Assembly: GCA_947173945.1 (NCBI GenBank)
Contig: CAMWGV010000003.1
Coordinates: 1-64,000, forward strand
DNA from: an uncultured Lachnospiraceae bacterium
Lineage (GTDB): Bacteria; Bacillota; Clostridia; Lachnospirales; Lachnospiraceae
Reading direction: 5' to 3'
DNA: 64,000 nt
The translations under genes were made by a program, and so were the position numbers. A model generated the notes under the pieces. It ran no database searches. It was not told where the DNA came from and saw nothing but the letters and a program-made list of their open reading frames with translations. The first letter of the stretch is position 1; each line of letters starts with the position of its first letter. This document shows positions 62,984-64,000 of this stretch, in pieces.

Positions 62984-63041
62984 TAGCTTAAGCTGAAAGC
63001 TGTATTAAAATTCAATTCATGTAAAGTTGAGGAATGATTGA

Positions 63042-63254
63042 ATGGATAATGGGTTGAGTAATGTTGATGATATCGTCGCAATGATTGATGGAATGGTAGC
63101 AAATGGTCATGGACACATACAAGTGTCCTATGACCCTGAGCAGGATGGCAGAACAGTCGAAACATTAGGCTGTTTAGATTGTGCGAAAGGAAACTTGGCA
63201 TGTGCTGTCCCTACATTGCATGAAGGTATTGACGACGCATTTGAAGAAAATTAA
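63042..63254 (+). CDS. 70-residue paralogue of the glycyl-radical domain lacking the radical loop
   Basis: The start follows TTGAGGAATGATTGA with a usable GAGGA. Residues 8-29 (VDDIVAMIDGMVANGHGHIQ and on) parallel residues 8-29 of the next protein ([20 protein letters not shown]): the same D-x-V-x-M-x-D-G-x-V-x-x-G-x-x-H pattern. The end (TLHEGIDDAF) parallels TFHEGM. The middle differs: where the partner has the radical segment, this one has GRTVETLGCLDCAKGNLACA, with cysteines 44, 47 and 54. It cannot carry a glycyl radical at that place. Its role is unknown; it could bind the barrel as a cap, hold metal or act in repair. I did not find a described family for it. Confidence 0.75.
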   Translation: MDNGLSNVDDIVAMIDGMVANGHGHIQVSYDPEQDGRTVETLGCLDCAKGNLACAVPTLHEGIDDAFEEN

Positions 63255-63295
63255 TTTTTTATAAATAATATTATGAATTTAGGAGGATTATAATT

Positions 63296-63535
63296 ATGGC
63301 TAGCACTCAGCAGATTGATAACTTAGTTGGTATGTTAGATGGATATGTAGAGAAAGGTGGATATCATCTCAATGTAAATGTGTACAATAGAGATACTCTT
63401 CTTGATGCACAGAAGCATCCAGAGAATTATCCACAGCTTACAATTCGTGTATCTGGATATGCGGTTAACTTTATTAAGCTTACTCCAGAGCAGCAGGCTG
63501 ATGTTATCTCACGTACATTCCATGAGGGCATGTAA
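63296..63535 (+). CDS. Glycyl-radical subunit of pyruvate formate-lyase (GrcA-like)
   Basis: A 79-residue protein with its own AGGAGG ribosome site. It equals the C-terminal domain of ordinary Pfl[21 protein letters not shown], then [20 protein letters not shown], then [12 protein letters not shown]. The radical glycine is Gly54 in RVSGYA. In E. coli the similar YfiD/GrcA (127 residues) is a spare part that replaces damaged PflB ends, but here the main subunit has no such end, so this protein should be required for activity. It lies after the 70-residue paralogue and before pflA. Confidence 0.9.
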   Translation: MASTQQIDNLVGMLDGYVEKGGYHLNVNVYNRDTLLDAQKHPENYPQLTIRVSGYAVNFIKLTPEQQADVISRTFHEGM

Positions 63536-63600
63536 ATATTACTGCTGATGGATTTGTTACATCAATTTTTGATTAACTTATTAACAGATAAGATTATCAT

Positions 63601-63633
63601 GAGGGGTGTCGCACTAGTGTGGCACCTCTCTTT
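63601..63633 (+). terminator. Hairpin before pflA, possible partial terminator or processing site
   Basis: GAGGGGTGTCGCAC (63601-63614) pairs with GTGTGGCACCTCTC (63617-63630) over 14 positions with three wobbles, followed by a short TTT. The weak U-tract suggests partial termination or a processing barrier that lowers pflA output relative to the upstream subunits. Confidence 0.55.
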
Positions 63634-63653
63634 GAAGTTAGGAGCGGCAAAAT

Positions 63654-64000
63654 ATGGAAGGAATGATACATTCTATTGAAACCTTTGGAACGGTGGATGG
63701 TCCGGGAATAAGATATGTCGTTTTTGTGAAGGGTTGTCCCATGAGATGCCAGTATTGCCACAATCCTGATACATGGGAGATGGCAGGTGGAACAAAAAAA
63801 TCAACAGATGAGATATTAGAGGACTATGAAAAATACAAGCCATTCTTGAAGGGCGGAGGATTAACTGTTACAGGTGGTGAACCACTTGCTCAGATTGATT
63901 TTCTTATAGAGCTTTTTGAGAAAGCAAAGCAACGAAACATACACACATGTCTTGATACCTCAGGAATTATGTTCAGACGAAATATTCCTGAGATATATGA
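63654..64000 (+). CDS. pflA: Pyruvate formate-lyase-activating enzyme (partial, runs off the end)
   Basis: The first 115 residues of a radical SAM activase are visible. The [4Fe-4S] motif is CPMRCQYC (CxxxCxxC) at about residues 28-35, and the start IHSIETFGTVDGPGIRYVVF and the later GGLTVTGGEPLAQIDF and TCLDTSGI are diagnostic. It makes the glycyl radical on the RVSGYA loop. AGGAG lies 9 bases before the ATG. The family's usual length is about 245 residues, so half is missing to the right. Confidence 0.95.
   Translation, partial: MEGMIHSIETFGTVDGPGIRYVVFVKGCPMRCQYCHNPDTWEMAGGTKKSTDEILEDYEKYKPFLKGGGLTVTGGEPLAQIDFLIELFEKAKQRNIHTCLDTSGIMFRRNIPEIY

Noticed and set aside
62984..63295. pflB split as a simple frameshift or sequencing error
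   Set aside because: Both small genes have their own ribosome sites, the gap is 310 bases with several stops, and the middle gene is a coherent paralogue in a different frame.

Overview
The window is a low-GC, Gram-positive chromosome segment, most likely from an anaerobic gut or rumen Lachnospiraceae species (Clostridia). The evidence is the combination of [FeFe]-hydrogenase maturases (HydG, HydF), pyruvate formate-lyase, sporulation-type genes (spmB, ricT), a Gram-positive Tad/Flp pilus locus, strong GGAGG ribosome sites and BspA-like secreted repeat proteins. I see no prophage, IS transposase or CRISPR array. Most of the window is ordinary chromosome.

Layout. 1-8.9 kb: a PEGA lipoprotein, a phosphohexomutase, a 39-bp tandem repeat block, and two secreted repeat proteins. 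8.9-14.4 kb: a tRNA-Ser and a replication/translation cluster tmk-yaaR-holB-ricT-methyltransferase-rsmI, in the Bacillus order with some genes missing, then a small XRE regulator. 14.6-25.5 kb: mixed housekeeping genes (glycosyltransferase, AI-2E exporter, DUF815 ATPase, AIR-synthase-like protein, Lrp-aminotransferase-trmL operon, radical SAM protein, SpmB, DHH phosphoesterase). 25.6-34.4 kb: a complete Tad pilus operon bounded by terminators: prepilin peptidase, CpaE-like, TadA, TadB, TadC, Flp pilin, DUF5702 protein, two TadE-like pseudopilins and an FHA protein. 34.4-43.4 kb: an FMN/SCP2 fusion, dnaX-ebfC-recR, phosphofructokinase, a large membrane-anchored protein, and a lysA-like decarboxylase. 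43.5-49.3 kb: a DUF624 protein, a membrane-anchored ECF sigma factor, a second copy of the XRE regulator and two unknown proteins. 49.4-57.7 kb: pyruvate kinase, hydG, hydF, a very large cyclic-di-GMP phosphodiesterase and a small 2[4Fe-4S] ferredoxin. 58-60.6 kb: mecA, thrH, a Bax-inhibitor-like protein and a DUF1858 protein. 60.7-64 kb: a pyruvate formate-lyase locus.

The most unusual part is the pyruvate formate-lyase locus. The enzyme is split in two. A 687-residue protein carries the barrel and the Cys-Cys pair but stops before the glycyl-radical domain, and a separate 79-residue protein with its own ribosome site carries the radical loop (RVSGYA). Between them is a 70-residue protein that looks like a second copy of that domain in which the radical loop is replaced by a three-cysteine segment. 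The activating enzyme pflA follows and runs off the window end. Upstream there is a near-consensus promoter with GntR-like palindromes.

Functionally, pyruvate kinase, pyruvate formate-lyase, the hydrogenase maturases and ferredoxin fit a mixed-acid fermenter making formate and hydrogen. The Tad pilus, secreted repeat proteins and cyclic-di-GMP enzyme fit surface attachment. All start sites were re-chosen by ribosome-site spacing where the longest reading frame was implausible.
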